From DATAOG01 sp963753685 (GTDB lineage Bacteria; Pseudomonadota; Alphaproteobacteria; Geminicoccales; Geminicoccaceae), in NCBI GenBank assembly GCA_963753685.1, contig CAVWDE010000002.1, positions 494,531 to 558,530 on the forward strand: DNA of 64,000 bases, given 5' to 3'. Each line of letters begins with the position of its first letter. Positions within the stretch are counted from its first letter, which is position 1. Under the pieces are notes generated by a model. That model ran no database searches. It saw nothing but the letters and a program-made list of their open reading frames with translations, and had not been told where the DNA came from. This document shows, piece after piece, positions 25,962 through 35,465 of this stretch. A program made the position numbers and the translations under genes.

Positions 25962-27803
25962 ATGGCCTACCAACCCATCGACAGCTACGCCATCATCGGC
26001 GACATGCGCAGCGCCGCGCTGGTGAACATCAACGGCTCGATCGATTGGCTCTGTGTGCCACGCTTCGACGCGCCGAGCGTGTTCGCAGCGATTCTCGACG
26101 ACAAGAAAGGCGGTTACTTCCAGATCTGTCCAGCCGACAGCAGTAGCGGCAAACAGTTCTACTGGCCCGATACCAATGTGCTCGTCACCCGCTTTCTTCA
26201 GACGGGGGCGGCGGCGGAACTCATCGATTTCATGCCGGTGGGCGGGGGTTCCAAGTTCGCGACGGCGCGCCGGCAGGTGATCCGCCGGATCACGGTGGCG
26301 CGCGGCCGGCTGGATCTTCGCATGCGATGCCGGCCGGCCTTCAACTATGCGCGCGACCGCCATCAGGTCGTCCTGGTCGACCACGGGGCCGAGTTTCATG
26401 CCGCCAATGCCCACCTTGGCCTGGCGACGTCGGTGCCGCTGCGGGTCGAGGACGATGCGGTGGTCGCCGAGTTCTCGCTGGAGGTCGGCGAGACGGCGAC
26501 CTTCGTCCTGCGCGAGCTGGGCAGCGACGAATCGGCCGGTCCGAAGCTGTCCGACGACGAGGCCGAGGCGGCCTTCCGCGAGACGGTCGCCTACTGGCGC
26601 CAGTGGCTGTCCCAAAGTACCTACAAGGGCCGCTGGCGGGAGATCGTCGATCGCTCGGCGCTCGCCCTGAAGCTGCTCACCTACGAGCCCACCGGCGCGA
26701 TCGTGGCGGCGCCCACCTGCAGTCTGCCCGAAGGAGTAGGCGGCGAGCGCAACTGGGACTACCGGTACACCTGGCTGCGGGATTCGGCCTTCACGGTGTT
26801 TGCCCTGCTCCGTCTCGGCTTCACCCAGGAGGCCACGCAGTTCGCCGCCTTCCTCCATGGCGTGTGCGCGCGGCCAAACCCGGACGGTTCCCTGCAGATC
26901 ATGTACGGGATCGACGGACGGCACGATCTCTCGGAGGAGGTCCTCGACCATCTCGACGGCTACATGGGCTCGCGACCCGTCCGGATCGGCAACGGGGCTT
27001 ATAACCAGCTCCAGTTGGACATCTACGGCGAGCTGATGGACGCCATCTATCTCTTCAACAAGCACGTTCAGCCGATCGGCCAGGACGGCTGGCTCATGAT
27101 CAGCCACGTGGTCGACTGGGTCTGCGACAACTGGCAGCGCCGGGACGCGGGCATCTGGGAGATGCGGGGCGGCCCGCAGGATTTTGTCTACTCCAGGCTG
27201 ATGTGCTGGGTCGCGATCGACCGGGCCCTGAGGATCGCGCAGAAGCGGTCGTTCCCGGTCGACCAGGCGCGCTGGTCCGGAACGCGCGATACCATCTATC
27301 GGGAGATCATGGACAAGGGCTGGGACGAGAAGCTCGGCACCTTTGTTCAGCACTACGGCAGTACCACGCTCGACGCCGCCAACCTGATGATGATCCTCAC
27401 CATGTTCCTGTCGCCTGCGGACCGACGGACGACCAGCTTTCTCAATGCCGTCCTGCAGTCGCCGGACAAAGGCGGGCTCGTCTCCAACAGCCTCGTCTTC
27501 CGCTACAATGTTGGCCAGACCCTCGACGGGTTGCGTGGCGCGGAGGGCACTTTCAACATCTGCACATTCTGGCTGGTCGACGCGTTGACCCACGCCGGAC
27601 GCTTCGACCGGCGCCTGCTGGACGAGGCCCGGCTGATGTTCGAGCGGATGCTCGGCTTCGCCAATCATGTCGGCCTCTATGCCGAGGAGACCGGGCCGAG
27701 CGGCGAGGGGCTCGGCAACTTCCCTCAGGCCTTCACCCATCTGGCGCTGATCAGCGCCGCCATGAATCTCGACCGTGCGCTCGGCAGCGCCCCAGCCAGC
27801 TGA
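25962..27803 (+). CDS. Glycoside hydrolase family 15 protein (glucoamylase/trehalase-like)
   Basis: A full-length 613-residue GH15 enzyme. The N-terminal beta-sandwich begins IDSYAIIGDMRSAALVNING. The (alpha/alpha)6 catalytic domain contains GGERNWDYRYTWLRDSAF near residue 258 and HLDGYMGSRPVRIGNGAYNQ near 330. The family hydrolyses alpha-glucosidic bonds in starch oligosaccharides or trehalose. No signal peptide, so likely cytoplasmic. GGGAGGCGAAACAGCG precedes ATG 25962. It sits near SDR and epimerase-fold genes, consistent with glucose or trehalose metabolism. Confidence 0.88.
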   Translation: MAYQPIDSYAIIGDMRSAALVNINGSIDWLCVPRFDAPSVFAAILDDKKGGYFQICPADSSSGKQFYWPDTNVLVTRFLQTGAAAELIDFMPVGGGSKFATARRQVIRRITVARGRLDLRMRCRPAFNYARDRHQVVLVDHGAEFHAANAHLGLATSVPLRVEDDAVVAEFSLEVGETATFVLRELGSDESAGPKLSDDEAEAAFRETVAYWRQWLSQSTYKGRWREIVDRSALALKLLTYEPTGAIVAAPTCSLPEGVGGERNWDYRYTWLRDSAFTVFALLRLGFTQEATQFAAFLHGVCARPNPDGSLQIMYGIDGRHDLSEEVLDHLDGYMGSRPVRIGNGAYNQLQLDIYGELMDAIYLFNKHVQPIGQDGWLMISHVVDWVCDNWQRRDAGIWEMRGGPQDFVYSRLMCWVAIDRALRIAQKRSFPVDQARWSGTRDTIYREIMDKGWDEKLGTFVQHYGSTTLDAANLMMILTMFLSPADRRTTSFLNAVLQSPDKGGLVSNSLVFRYNVGQTLDGLRGAEGTFNICTFWLVDALTHAGRFDRRLLDEARLMFERMLGFANHVGLYAEETGPSGEGLGNFPQAFTHLALISAAMNLDRALGSAPAS

Positions 27804-27848
27804 ATCGAAGCGGTCGCGGCTCCGAAGTCAGAGCTCAGCCCGCCAGGA

Positions 27849-28320
27849 TCAGGACCATCGGTCGCCGCCCAACGGCCGGCGCCGCATCCCTCTCCCACCA
27901 GAGCCTCCCCGGCGGATTGGCGCTCCAGCGGGCGACCATGCGTCGTCCCAGGCGACGCCGAAGGCACCGAAGAACGGCACGTAAGCCTCATCCAGCGCCT
28001 CGCTGCCGGCGAACTGATAGCCGAACCGGTAGAGCGGCCGGCTGCCGGTCGTGATCACCGCGGTGGTGTTGGTGCGCAGCCCGTCGACGTCCTGCCGGAC
28101 CTGCTGCCCGTCCCAGACCCGAGCGAGGGTGTGCCAGCCGGCATGGGTCACCCGGGATCGGGGGTCGTCCCCGGCACTGCCCAGACCGCCGCCTTGCCCG
28201 CGGGCATGATGGTGATTGCCGTCGACGTTTCGCGGGCGCCTGCTGAGCCGCGGGCGTGGCGCCGATGGCCAGGCATGCGGCCAGCAGATGCTCGCCGAGG
28301 TTTATGGCGCGCGCTCTCAC
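27849..28320 (-). pseudogene. Degraded exported protein of unknown family
   Basis: A possible signal peptide (MRARAINLGEHLLAACLAIG) starts at 28320. After a phase change near 28150 the frame continues as WHTLARVWDGQQVRQDVDGL and RPLYRFGYQFAGSEALDEAY before a low-complexity Arg/Gly-rich tail. No family is recognised. The 1388-residue exported protein gene ends 18 bases upstream on the same strand, so this may be the remnant of its operon partner. Confidence 0.35.
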
Positions 28321-28338
28321 GGTCGGCCGGCTTCGTCC

Positions 28339-31300
28339 TCAGAGCTTGAGGTCGGGGCTGGTCTGGGCGGCTTTGGTCGGCGCTTCGCCCTTCGCGATCA
28401 GTTGCTTGCTTTGCGCGAACTGCAGGGCGTAAGCCGGCTTGTCGATGATCCCCATGATCAGGTGATCCGCCTCGCGCCCGTTGGTCTCGAGCCTGGCACC
28501 CAGCGCCTCGTGGCAGCCCTTGGCGAACCGCGCCTCGTTCTCATCCACCGGATAGATCGACGGCAAAGCGAAGCCGGGGCTGCCGGCACCCTGCGCACGC
28601 CAGTCGACCGGCGTGCCGTCCGGTTGCCGCCAGATGTCGAGATGGCCCTGACGGCGGAGATCGGGTGCGCAGCGTTTGAAGTCGCCGTTGGCCGTGCCGC
28701 CCTCGCCCCACGCCAGCTGATCGTTGCCGGCGTCTTTCTCTTTTCCGTACTTGTTCCTGAGCTGCGCGAACACCTCGGCGGCGGAGATCCGTCCCTTGGG
28801 CAGATCGACTTGCCGCACCACGCTCATCACCACGTCGGGCGCCGCGGGCGACTCGTCGAACAGGATGATGGTGTCGCTCCCGTCCTTCGAGACGTACAGC
28901 CGACCCGACGAGAACGGCTTGAGACCGCCGGTGGCAGCGTCGGTCTGATAGGCCCGGTCGGCGACCAGCATCCGGCCGACGGGCATGTGGTCGCGGATGA
29001 TCTTGTCCGCGGCGGCGAAACTCATTCCCAGCCGGAGCCCGACGATGTCGGGTCCGTAGGGTGCCGGCGCGGCGGCCACGAGCCCGGGCTCGATCACCTT
29101 GAGCAGATCGGTGTCGAGCCCCTCCCGGTCGCGGAGTTCGAGCGTCCCGACGACTTCCTGCGATCGATCGTCGACCACGCGCGCCTCGACGACCTGCGCG
29201 TCGAACAGGTACAGCTTGAGCTGCGGCGTCCCTTCCCGCCGCGCTTTCCAGAGCGACGGCAACCCATGCTCGGCGGCGAAGGCTTCGTAGCGCTCGAGCG
29301 CGGCCTGCGCGGGATGCGGCGGCAGCCCGGTGGCCCGTCTGATCCCGACGATCCGCAGATCGACCTCGATTTTCGTGGAGCGCTGATGTTGATTGAGCCG
29401 TGGATCGTCGGGAACGACGATCTCCTTGTCGATCACGGGAACGTCGTTCAGGACGATGTCGGCACCCAGCAGTTCGCCCTTGAGCTCTTGCTGCATCCCG
29501 GCACAGTAGCCATCCGGCCCACCCGTCGCGGCTCCGCACTGGCTGCGCGGGCCGAGCAACCGGTTGGTCTCGCTACCGCCGGACCGAAGCGCCTGGGAGT
29601 CGAGCGCGCCGAGGTAGATCTCAGGCGCGGTGAGCTTGGTCGCCTGTTCCAGGAAACGACATGCCTGTGCCAGGGTCAGGGTTTCCGTCGAACTGATCCC
29701 GGCATGTTCGCGCTGCGCGCTGGCCACACGCGACTGGCAGCTTTGGGCAACGTCCGCGACCGGGGACCCGCCCACGGGTGTGCCGAGCCGCAGCGGTCCC
29801 GGTTTGCTGGTGCCGCCGCTGAGGCGAAGGGTCACGGTCGCAGGCATGGCCTTGGCCCGGGACAGCGTCCAGTCGCGAAACCGAGCCAGCAGCGATGCCC
29901 GTTCCCGAGCGCCAGGCTTGGGCGCGCCCTCGACGAAGAACCGCCCTCCGAGCGGCTCCTCCACCCGTTTGTTGAAGTCCGTCTCGTAGTGCCAGCGGGC
30001 GAGCAGCATGCGGTCCAGCTCGGCCTCGGTCAGCGCGTCCGGCAGATATTTCGCGATCAGGAGGTCGGCGACCTCGGCGGTGAACGGGGCGCGGTCCGCG
30101 TAGTCCGGGACGGGCGCCGCAGTCGTGGGCGCGACCACCTGGTGTGGATTGAGCGCGGCCACCTCGAACGTCTGCTGCAGGGCGGCATAGTCGCCGTTGC
30201 GGTCGAAGTAGCGAAGCGACACGGGCCGGCCGAAGAGCGTGACCACCTCGCTCGCCAGGCCCGGGCGGGAGGGCGCGGGATCGATCGGCATGAGGTCGAC
30301 GCGCTCGAGATCGAAGGTCATCTCGACATCGAAGCGTTGCTTGCCTTCGTTGCGCGCCAGCCCCCAGGCGCGCCCGATCTCTTCCATGGTCGCTTGCGGG
30401 GCGTACTGCTTGAACAGGTTCGGCAGGACAAGCGCCAGGGTGCGGCCGTTGCGCTCGCCATTGAACCAGTCCGTGCTGGTGTCTAAGCTCACTCCGGTAA
30501 GGTTCAGATCCGGCAGGACGACCTGCCCGGGCGCGTAGCCCTGTTTGACCAGGGTGGCAATCGCCGGTTCCTTGGTCGACTGGCCGCGGCTTTCGCCGCC
30601 GGCGCCAAGGCGAAGCGATGCCTTGCCCGTGCCGGCGTCAGGGAGAACTTCGCCGCGGAGCACGAGGCGATCCGGCAGGACGTGCGCGCGCGCGAGCGTC
30701 CACTGCTTGAACCGCGCCAGCTGGTCCGGCGTCAGGCTGCCGCCCGAGCCGGCCCGAAAGCCCGCGGGGAAGAACGGCACGTAGTGGGGATCGAAGGTCT
30801 GCCGCCGGCGCGAGAAGCTGCGGCCAGCGATCGTGCGGGTGTCTTTCTTGTCGTAGTACGCCTGGTCGTCGCTCAACTGCTGCGCCGCAAGCCGGTTCCA
30901 GGCGCCCGCGCCCAGGACGTCGCCCCGGTTCTTGAGGAGCAGGAGGGCGGCGGAGTCCTTGTCGAGCAGCACCTGATCAGCTGCGGGCACCGGTTGCGGG
31001 ATGCCGGTGAGGAGCACCGATGGCGCCGGGATGTCGAGCGAGAACGCGTGCAGCAGGCGTTCGAGATCCGGATCCTCGTAGATCGCGACCGAATGGATCG
31101 CGACCTTGATCGGGGTCAGACCCGCGCCGCCGGCCGCGGCCGCGGGCGCTACGGAAAAGACGATTCCGGCGAACGCCCGGCGCTCCAGCATGGCTGACCC
31201 GTGGAGTGGCGGCAGGCGGTTGATGACCTGCTGTTCCGCGGTCTGCTTGTCGATCTGCCAGAAGGTCGGCAACTCGGTCGCGGGCGGCAGGAAGTCGATC

Positions 31301-32505
31301 CGGCCCCCAAAACAGGGGGCGGCGGGTAGGGCCAAGGACAGGCTGCGGATCGGGAAGCCGCCGCGGGCGGTGTCGTACTTGAGCAGTTGGACCGCGCCGA
31401 TGAAGACGAACTCGATCGGGAACTGCGGCGCCGCGGCGACGATCTGCGGCAGATAGCTGTCGAGGAACGACTGACGGGAACGGTCGGCTTCCAGCTCGTT
31501 GTGACCGGTGCCCTTCCAGTTGCGCATTCCCTGGACGACGAGGTCCGGGGAGAGCGGCCCCAGGACCTGATCCTTCTGGGCGTCCGAGAGGTAGCGGTTG
31601 GCGAGACACAGGGCGCGCTGCGGCGATTGCGGCTGGCCATCGGCGGCGTCGGGATTGAGGCCCAGCAGCGCGAGGTCGAAGAAGCGCTGCAAGGCTTCTT
31701 TTTGGGCAACGGTGATGGCAACGTCGGTGTTCGCCACCCAATCGGACACGACCGGCCGGCCGCCGAGGGTGCGCAGACCGAACTGCTGGAACAACGCCGC
31801 GTTCCGGGGTGAGGCCGGGTTCGCGGCATCAGCCAGCGCCGCTTGCCCCGGCGCTGCCGGTGGGGCCGCCGGCGCCTCGCCAGGGGCGGGCGCGACCAGG
31901 CCGCCGCCGGCGCCCTCCGATGGCGCGGCCGCGCCCGGGCCAGCGTCCAGCGCCGCCGGGCCAGGGGGTGCCGGGGCCACCAGGCCGCCACCGGTCGCCG
32001 GCGCCTCTGGCGCTGGCCAGGCGGGGCTCGCCGGCGGTCCGGCGAGCGGGCCACCGCCCGGCGCGGCGGTGGGCTGATCCGTCTGTGGCGTGGCGCCGGC
32101 CATCATCGTCTGGGTGCGGGCCCGCAACGACCGCATCATCGAGGGCCGTGGTAAGCCGTCCGCGGCCAAGCCGGCCGAGCGCTGAAACGCGACGATCGCC
32201 ACGGCGGTCTTTTTGCCGAATGCCCCATCGATCGGCCCCGGGTTAAGCCCGGCCGCGGTCAGCCGCTGCTGAACCTCGGCGACCCAGGCCGCGTCGTAAC
32301 GGGGCTCGTCGTGAAGCTCCCCGGCAGCCTTGCCAGGTTCCTCGACGTCCGGCTTGCCTTTGAGACCTTCGATGCCTTGCTGGACGCCGTTGGTGAGAGT
32401 ATCCCAATCCTTTTTCATCTGATCTAAGAGGCTGGTAGCAAATGAAGGCGGCGCGATCATCAATGCGAGTGCAACACCCGACAAGATAATTACCGACTTC
32501 TTCAT
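28339..32505 (-). CDS. 1388-residue exported peptidoglycan-binding repeat protein
   Basis: A signal peptide covers residues 1-23 (cleavage after PPSFA). A PG_binding_1 domain follows at about 69-128 (VQQRLTAAGLNPGPIDGAFG, KKTAVAIVAFQRSAGLAADG), then a Pro/Ala/Gly linker at about 135-230. The remaining roughly 1150 residues are of unknown family and show an internal duplication: LARFKQWTLARAHVLPDRL near 595 and LARFRDWTLSRAKAMPATV near 871, each followed by a Leu-Arg-Leu-rich strand. Near 1190 GLRLGMSFAAADKIIRDH starts a C-terminal domain. GAGGAGG lies six bases before ATG 32505. Likely a periplasmic or cell-wall-associated protein. Function unknown. Confidence 0.75.
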   Translation of the reverse strand: MKKSVIILSGVALALMIAPPSFATSLLDQMKKDWDTLTNGVQQGIEGLKGKPDVEEPGKAAGELHDEPRYDAAWVAEVQQRLTAAGLNPGPIDGAFGKKTAVAIVAFQRSAGLAADGLPRPSMMRSLRARTQTMMAGATPQTDQPTAAPGGGPLAGPPASPAWPAPEAPATGGGLVAPAPPGPAALDAGPGAAAPSEGAGGGLVAPAPGEAPAAPPAAPGQAALADAANPASPRNAALFQQFGLRTLGGRPVVSDWVANTDVAITVAQKEALQRFFDLALLGLNPDAADGQPQSPQRALCLANRYLSDAQKDQVLGPLSPDLVVQGMRNWKGTGHNELEADRSRQSFLDSYLPQIVAAAPQFPIEFVFIGAVQLLKYDTARGGFPIRSLSLALPAAPCFGGRIDFLPPATELPTFWQIDKQTAEQQVINRLPPLHGSAMLERRAFAGIVFSVAPAAAAGGAGLTPIKVAIHSVAIYEDPDLERLLHAFSLDIPAPSVLLTGIPQPVPAADQVLLDKDSAALLLLKNRGDVLGAGAWNRLAAQQLSDDQAYYDKKDTRTIAGRSFSRRRQTFDPHYVPFFPAGFRAGSGGSLTPDQLARFKQWTLARAHVLPDRLVLRGEVLPDAGTGKASLRLGAGGESRGQSTKEPAIATLVKQGYAPGQVVLPDLNLTGVSLDTSTDWFNGERNGRTLALVLPNLFKQYAPQATMEEIGRAWGLARNEGKQRFDVEMTFDLERVDLMPIDPAPSRPGLASEVVTLFGRPVSLRYFDRNGDYAALQQTFEVAALNPHQVVAPTTAAPVPDYADRAPFTAEVADLLIAKYLPDALTEAELDRMLLARWHYETDFNKRVEEPLGGRFFVEGAPKPGARERASLLARFRDWTLSRAKAMPATVTLRLSGGTSKPGPLRLGTPVGGSPVADVAQSCQSRVASAQREHAGISSTETLTLAQACRFLEQATKLTAPEIYLGALDSQALRSGGSETNRLLGPRSQCGAATGGPDGYCAGMQQELKGELLGADIVLNDVPVIDKEIVVPDDPRLNQHQRSTKIEVDLRIVGIRRATGLPPHPAQAALERYEAFAAEHGLPSLWKARREGTPQLKLYLFDAQVVEARVVDDRSQEVVGTLELRDREGLDTDLLKVIEPGLVAAAPAPYGPDIVGLRLGMSFAAADKIIRDHMPVGRMLVADRAYQTDAATGGLKPFSSGRLYVSKDGSDTIILFDESPAAPDVVMSVVRQVDLPKGRISAAEVFAQLRNKYGKEKDAGNDQLAWGEGGTANGDFKRCAPDLRRQGHLDIWRQPDGTPVDWRAQGAGSPGFALPSIYPVDENEARFAKGCHEALGARLETNGREADHLIMGIIDKPAYALQFAQSKQLIAKGEAPTKAAQTSPDLKL

Positions 32506-32673
32506 TGCATCCTCCTCAACAACCGGCGGGTTCCTTGAGCAGCGAAATTCTCAACTCCCTTTCAGGGACCACCCAGGTTAGCTTTGGGAGGGCCCGTTGA
32601 CAAGGCGCATGCTGTTCGTGCCGGTGACACACGCTAGGATCGGTCTTCGCAGCACGCGATCCATTCGGTTGAA

Positions 32674-32809
32674 TCGGGGCATCTTCGGCGCCCGAGAAAG
32701 CCTGCCCGAACGCCCGCTCGGTGGCGCTCGCGGCGTCCTGGCTCTCGGCGACGTAGTCCTTCAGGAAGCGTGTCGCACCATCGGTCCAGGCCTGGAGATC
32801 AACCAGCTG
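32674..32809 (-). pseudogene. Phage tail tape-measure-like C-terminal fragment
   Basis: A clean 45-codon stretch reads LQAWTDGATRFLKDYVAESQ and ATERAFGQAFSGAEDA. The second part matches the conserved xxxFxGMEDALxxF element of lambda-type tape-measure proteins. It ends abruptly on both sides. At 32810 sequence switches to the opposite strand CoA-ligase fragment. Confidence 0.45.
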
Positions 32810-32811
32810 CG

Positions 32812-33003
32812 CACCCGCTTAGGACGCCGATCGGCGACATCCCGGTCTTCAACGCCGTGCGCGAGGGCTGGATGCCGCCCTGCGCTTCAATACCGGCGTG
32901 GTCTACCTGCCGCCGCCCGCAAGCGTGCGCGACGGCGTGGCCGAGCTGGCCCGGGTCAACCCGGAGCTCGAGAAGATCGTGATCGTCACCGAGAACATTT
33001 GTA
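32812..33003 (+). pseudogene. CoA-binding fragment of a succinyl-CoA ligase / ATP-citrate lyase-type protein
   Basis: TPIGDIPVFNAVREG, a one-base slip near 32867 (CC read as C), then ALRFNTGVVYLPPPASVR and GVAELARVNPELEKIVIVTE reproduce the Rossmann segment around the CoA site of the succinyl-CoA synthetase alpha superfamily, ending at the conserved VTE. Only about 60 residues remain. The catalytic-His part is missing. Confidence 0.55.
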
Positions 33004-33113
33004 AGGAATGCGCACAGGAATCGCTTCGAGCGTTGCCCGTGGCTGATGCGCCTGTTGCGCACGCAGCCTTCGGCTCGGGCCTTCCGCTTCCTCGATCGAT
33101 CGGTTCTGACCGG

Positions 33114-34013
33114 CTACCCCGCGAACTGCCCGTCCGGCACACCCCTCGTCCCCGCATCGAGAGCGAAGATTCCGCCAGCCAGCGGCTGCTCCGCCAACTC
33201 GGCTGCGCTCAGGCCGTAACGGACGGTCGTCACATAGAGAGTATCGAGATCCGGCCCGCCGAAGATGCAGCTCGTCACGCGCCGGCAGGGTAGCTTCAGC
33301 ACCCGGTCGATCCTGCCGTCGGGCGACCAGCGGATCAGACAACCGCCATCCCAGCGGGCGTTCCACAAAAACCCCTCGGCATCGATGGTCGAGCCGTCCG
33401 GATGGCCGTACTGCGCCGTGTCGGCCTTGGCGAAGGTTCGGCGGTTGCTGACCTGGCCGGTGCCGGCATCGAAGTCGTAGGCGTAGATCGCGTCCAAAGT
33501 GTCGGCGAGATACATCGTGCGATCGTCGGGGCTCCAGGCGAAGGTGTTGGCGATGCCGAGCGTCCGTTCGAACGTGTGCACCGATCCGTCCGGATCGATG
33601 CGATGGAGGCCGCCGGTGGTGGCGGTGATCGGCAGCTCGCTCATGTCGTCGGCGAAATTGTTCGCCATCGTGCCATACCAGAAGCGACCCTGACGGTCGC
33701 ACCTGCCGTCGTTGGAGCGGTTCTTCGGCTGGTCCTTCTCGGGAGCGACGAACCGGCTCGCACGCCCCGTATGGGGATCGAAGAAATCGATCCCAGTCTG
33801 CGAGGCGATGATGAGACCACCCGCTCGTCGCACGGCGATGGCGGTGACCATCTCGGGCATGCGCCAGCTGGCGTGCTCGCCGGTCGCGGGATGCCAGCGC
33901 TTCACCGTCTTGGACGGCACGTCGGTCCAGTAGAGGGCACGCTCGCCAGGATGCCAGCACGGACCCTCGCCCAGCCAGTCTTTCGCCTCGAAGACGCATT
34001 CTATCTGTGGCAT
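33114..34013 (-). CDS. SMP-30/gluconolactonase family sugar lactonase
   Basis: A 299-residue six-bladed beta-propeller. Metal-ligand regions are GEGPCWHP near residue 14 (Glu), KNRSNDGRCD near 98 (Asn), and FAWSPDDRTMYLADT plus YGHPDGSTIDAEGFLW further on (Asn/Asp). These enzymes open aldonolactones such as glucono- or galactono-lactone using a divalent cation. ATG 34013 has AAGGAG upstream. The 34088 start is unsupported. It is divergent from the ABC ATPase and part of the sugar-uptake cluster. Confidence 0.88.
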   Translation of the reverse strand: MPQIECVFEAKDWLGEGPCWHPGERALYWTDVPSKTVKRWHPATGEHASWRMPEMVTAIAVRRAGGLIIASQTGIDFFDPHTGRASRFVAPEKDQPKNRSNDGRCDRQGRFWYGTMANNFADDMSELPITATTGGLHRIDPDGSVHTFERTLGIANTFAWSPDDRTMYLADTLDAIYAYDFDAGTGQVSNRRTFAKADTAQYGHPDGSTIDAEGFLWNARWDGGCLIRWSPDGRIDRVLKLPCRRVTSCIFGGPDLDTLYVTTVRYGLSAAELAEQPLAGGIFALDAGTRGVPDGQFAG

Positions 34014-34099
34014 GGATCGCCCCGCGTGCTCCTTGCCTGACCCGCCGGCGGCTGGACAAACCATACGCGCTCCCCGATCATCGTGCATCAGGAGAGGCG

Positions 34100-35200
34100 A
34101 TGAACGACATGAACGAGAAGCCGGTCCAGAGCGCAGCGGTGCCAGCGACCGGCGCGCACCCGCTGGTCCGCCTGCGCGGGGTCTCCAAGCGCTATGGAAC
34201 GGCCCTCGCGGTGAAGGAGCTCGACCTCGAGATCCACCGGGGCGACTTTCTGGCCATCCTCGGCCCCTCCGGCTGCGGCAAGACCACGCTCCTGCGCATC
34301 ATCGGCGGCTTCGTCACGCCGACCACGGGCACCGTCGAGATCGACGGTGAGGATGTCACCGGCTGGCGGCCGGAGAAGCGGCCGACCAACACCGTGTTTC
34401 AAGGCTATGGCCTGTTTCCGCATATGACCGTGCGCCAGAACATCGCCTACGGACTTCGAACCGCCCGCCGCCCGCGGGCGGAGGTCCGGCGGCGAGTCGA
34501 CGAGGCGATCGCGCTGGTCAGGCTCGAGGAGTTCGTCGACCGATCGATCGAGCAGCTCTCGGGCGGTCAGCAACAGCGCGTCGCCCTGGCACGCGCGCTG
34601 ATCATGCAACCGCGCGTGCTGCTGCTGGACGAGCCCCTCGCCGCGCTCGACCTGAAGCTGCGCCAGGCCATGCAGGAGGAGCTGCGGCGAATCCACCAGC
34701 AGATCGGCGGCACCTTCGTGTTCGTCACACATGATCAAGGCGAGGCGTTGGGTCTCGCCAATCGCATCGCCGTCATGCACCAAGGCGAGATGATCCAGGA
34801 GGGCGGTCCTGAGGACATCTATGCGGCGCCAAAAACGCGTTTCGTCTCAACTTTCATTGGCGAGGCCAACGTGTTCGAGGGGCATCGTCGAGGAGCATCG
34901 ATCACCTTGGACGTCGGCGCGCGCATCGCCTCCTCCGGCGCCGAAGGGCCGATCACGATTGTCGTTCGGCCGGAGGCCGTGCGGATCTCGCCGACCAACC
35001 TGACGGCCGACGTCGTGCTCGACGGCGTGCTCGTCGACCTGATCTATCTCGGCGTGTTCGTGAAGTACATCGTCGCATTGCCGGGCGGCCAGCGAACCAC
35101 CGTGCACAATCCGGACTCCGCCTTGCGCCGGTCGCTGTCGCTCAACGCGCCGGTGAAGATCGGCTGGACATTGGTCGACCAACGCGTGATCGAAGGCTAG
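34100..35200 (+). CDS. PotA-type ABC transporter ATP-binding protein
   Basis: A 366-residue ATPase. Walker A GPSGCGKTT near 57, Q-loop FQGYGLFPH, signature LSGGQQQR, Walker B LLLDEPLAALD and the switch VTHDQGEALG are all intact. A C-terminal TOBE-like domain covers about 270-366. It energises the permeases encoded at 36.1-37.7 kb on the other strand. GGAGAGG just upstream supports ATG 34100. PotA-like ATPases serve polyamine, Fe or sugar-type systems, and the neighbours here favour a carbohydrate. Confidence 0.9.
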   Translation: MNDMNEKPVQSAAVPATGAHPLVRLRGVSKRYGTALAVKELDLEIHRGDFLAILGPSGCGKTTLLRIIGGFVTPTTGTVEIDGEDVTGWRPEKRPTNTVFQGYGLFPHMTVRQNIAYGLRTARRPRAEVRRRVDEAIALVRLEEFVDRSIEQLSGGQQQRVALARALIMQPRVLLLDEPLAALDLKLRQAMQEELRRIHQQIGGTFVFVTHDQGEALGLANRIAVMHQGEMIQEGGPEDIYAAPKTRFVSTFIGEANVFEGHRRGASITLDVGARIASSGAEGPITIVVRPEAVRISPTNLTADVVLDGVLVDLIYLGVFVKYIVALPGGQRTTVHNPDSALRRSLSLNAPVKIGWTLVDQRVIEG

Positions 35201-35212
35201 CCTGGACGTGCG

Positions 35213-35440
35213 TCAGGCTGCTCCGGCGTCCCGGCGGTCGCCAGCTCGCAGCCGGCGAGGGGCACCGATCACGCCGGCATTCTTGCCGACCGCCGCCGCA
35301 CGGTCGGCAGGCAGCGGCCCGGATGCGGGCACGCGTGGACGCGGATCAGCCGGTCGCGATCGGGGCCGCAGGCAAGGCCGAGGCCGCCACCCAGCACGAC
35401 CGCCTCGGGATCGAGCATCTTTACGATGAGGGCGATCCAA
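35213..35440 (-). pseudogene. ROK-family sugar kinase, C-terminal remnant
   Basis: On the minus strand KMLDPEAVVLGGGLGLACG and a following DRLIRVHA piece, then after a phase change VGKNAGVIGAP, match the C-terminal ROK segment (LDPExVVLGGGL...AGVIGAA). The catalytic middle is missing, replaced by the GFA gene. It pairs with the N-terminal piece at 35870-36050. Confidence 0.65.
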
Positions 35441-35465
35441 GACCCTAGTTTAGAGGAGACGCAGC

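Noticed and set aside
31598..32246. Pro/Ala-rich plus-strand frames
   Set aside because: They are antisense to the low-complexity linker of the exported peptidoglycan-binding protein.
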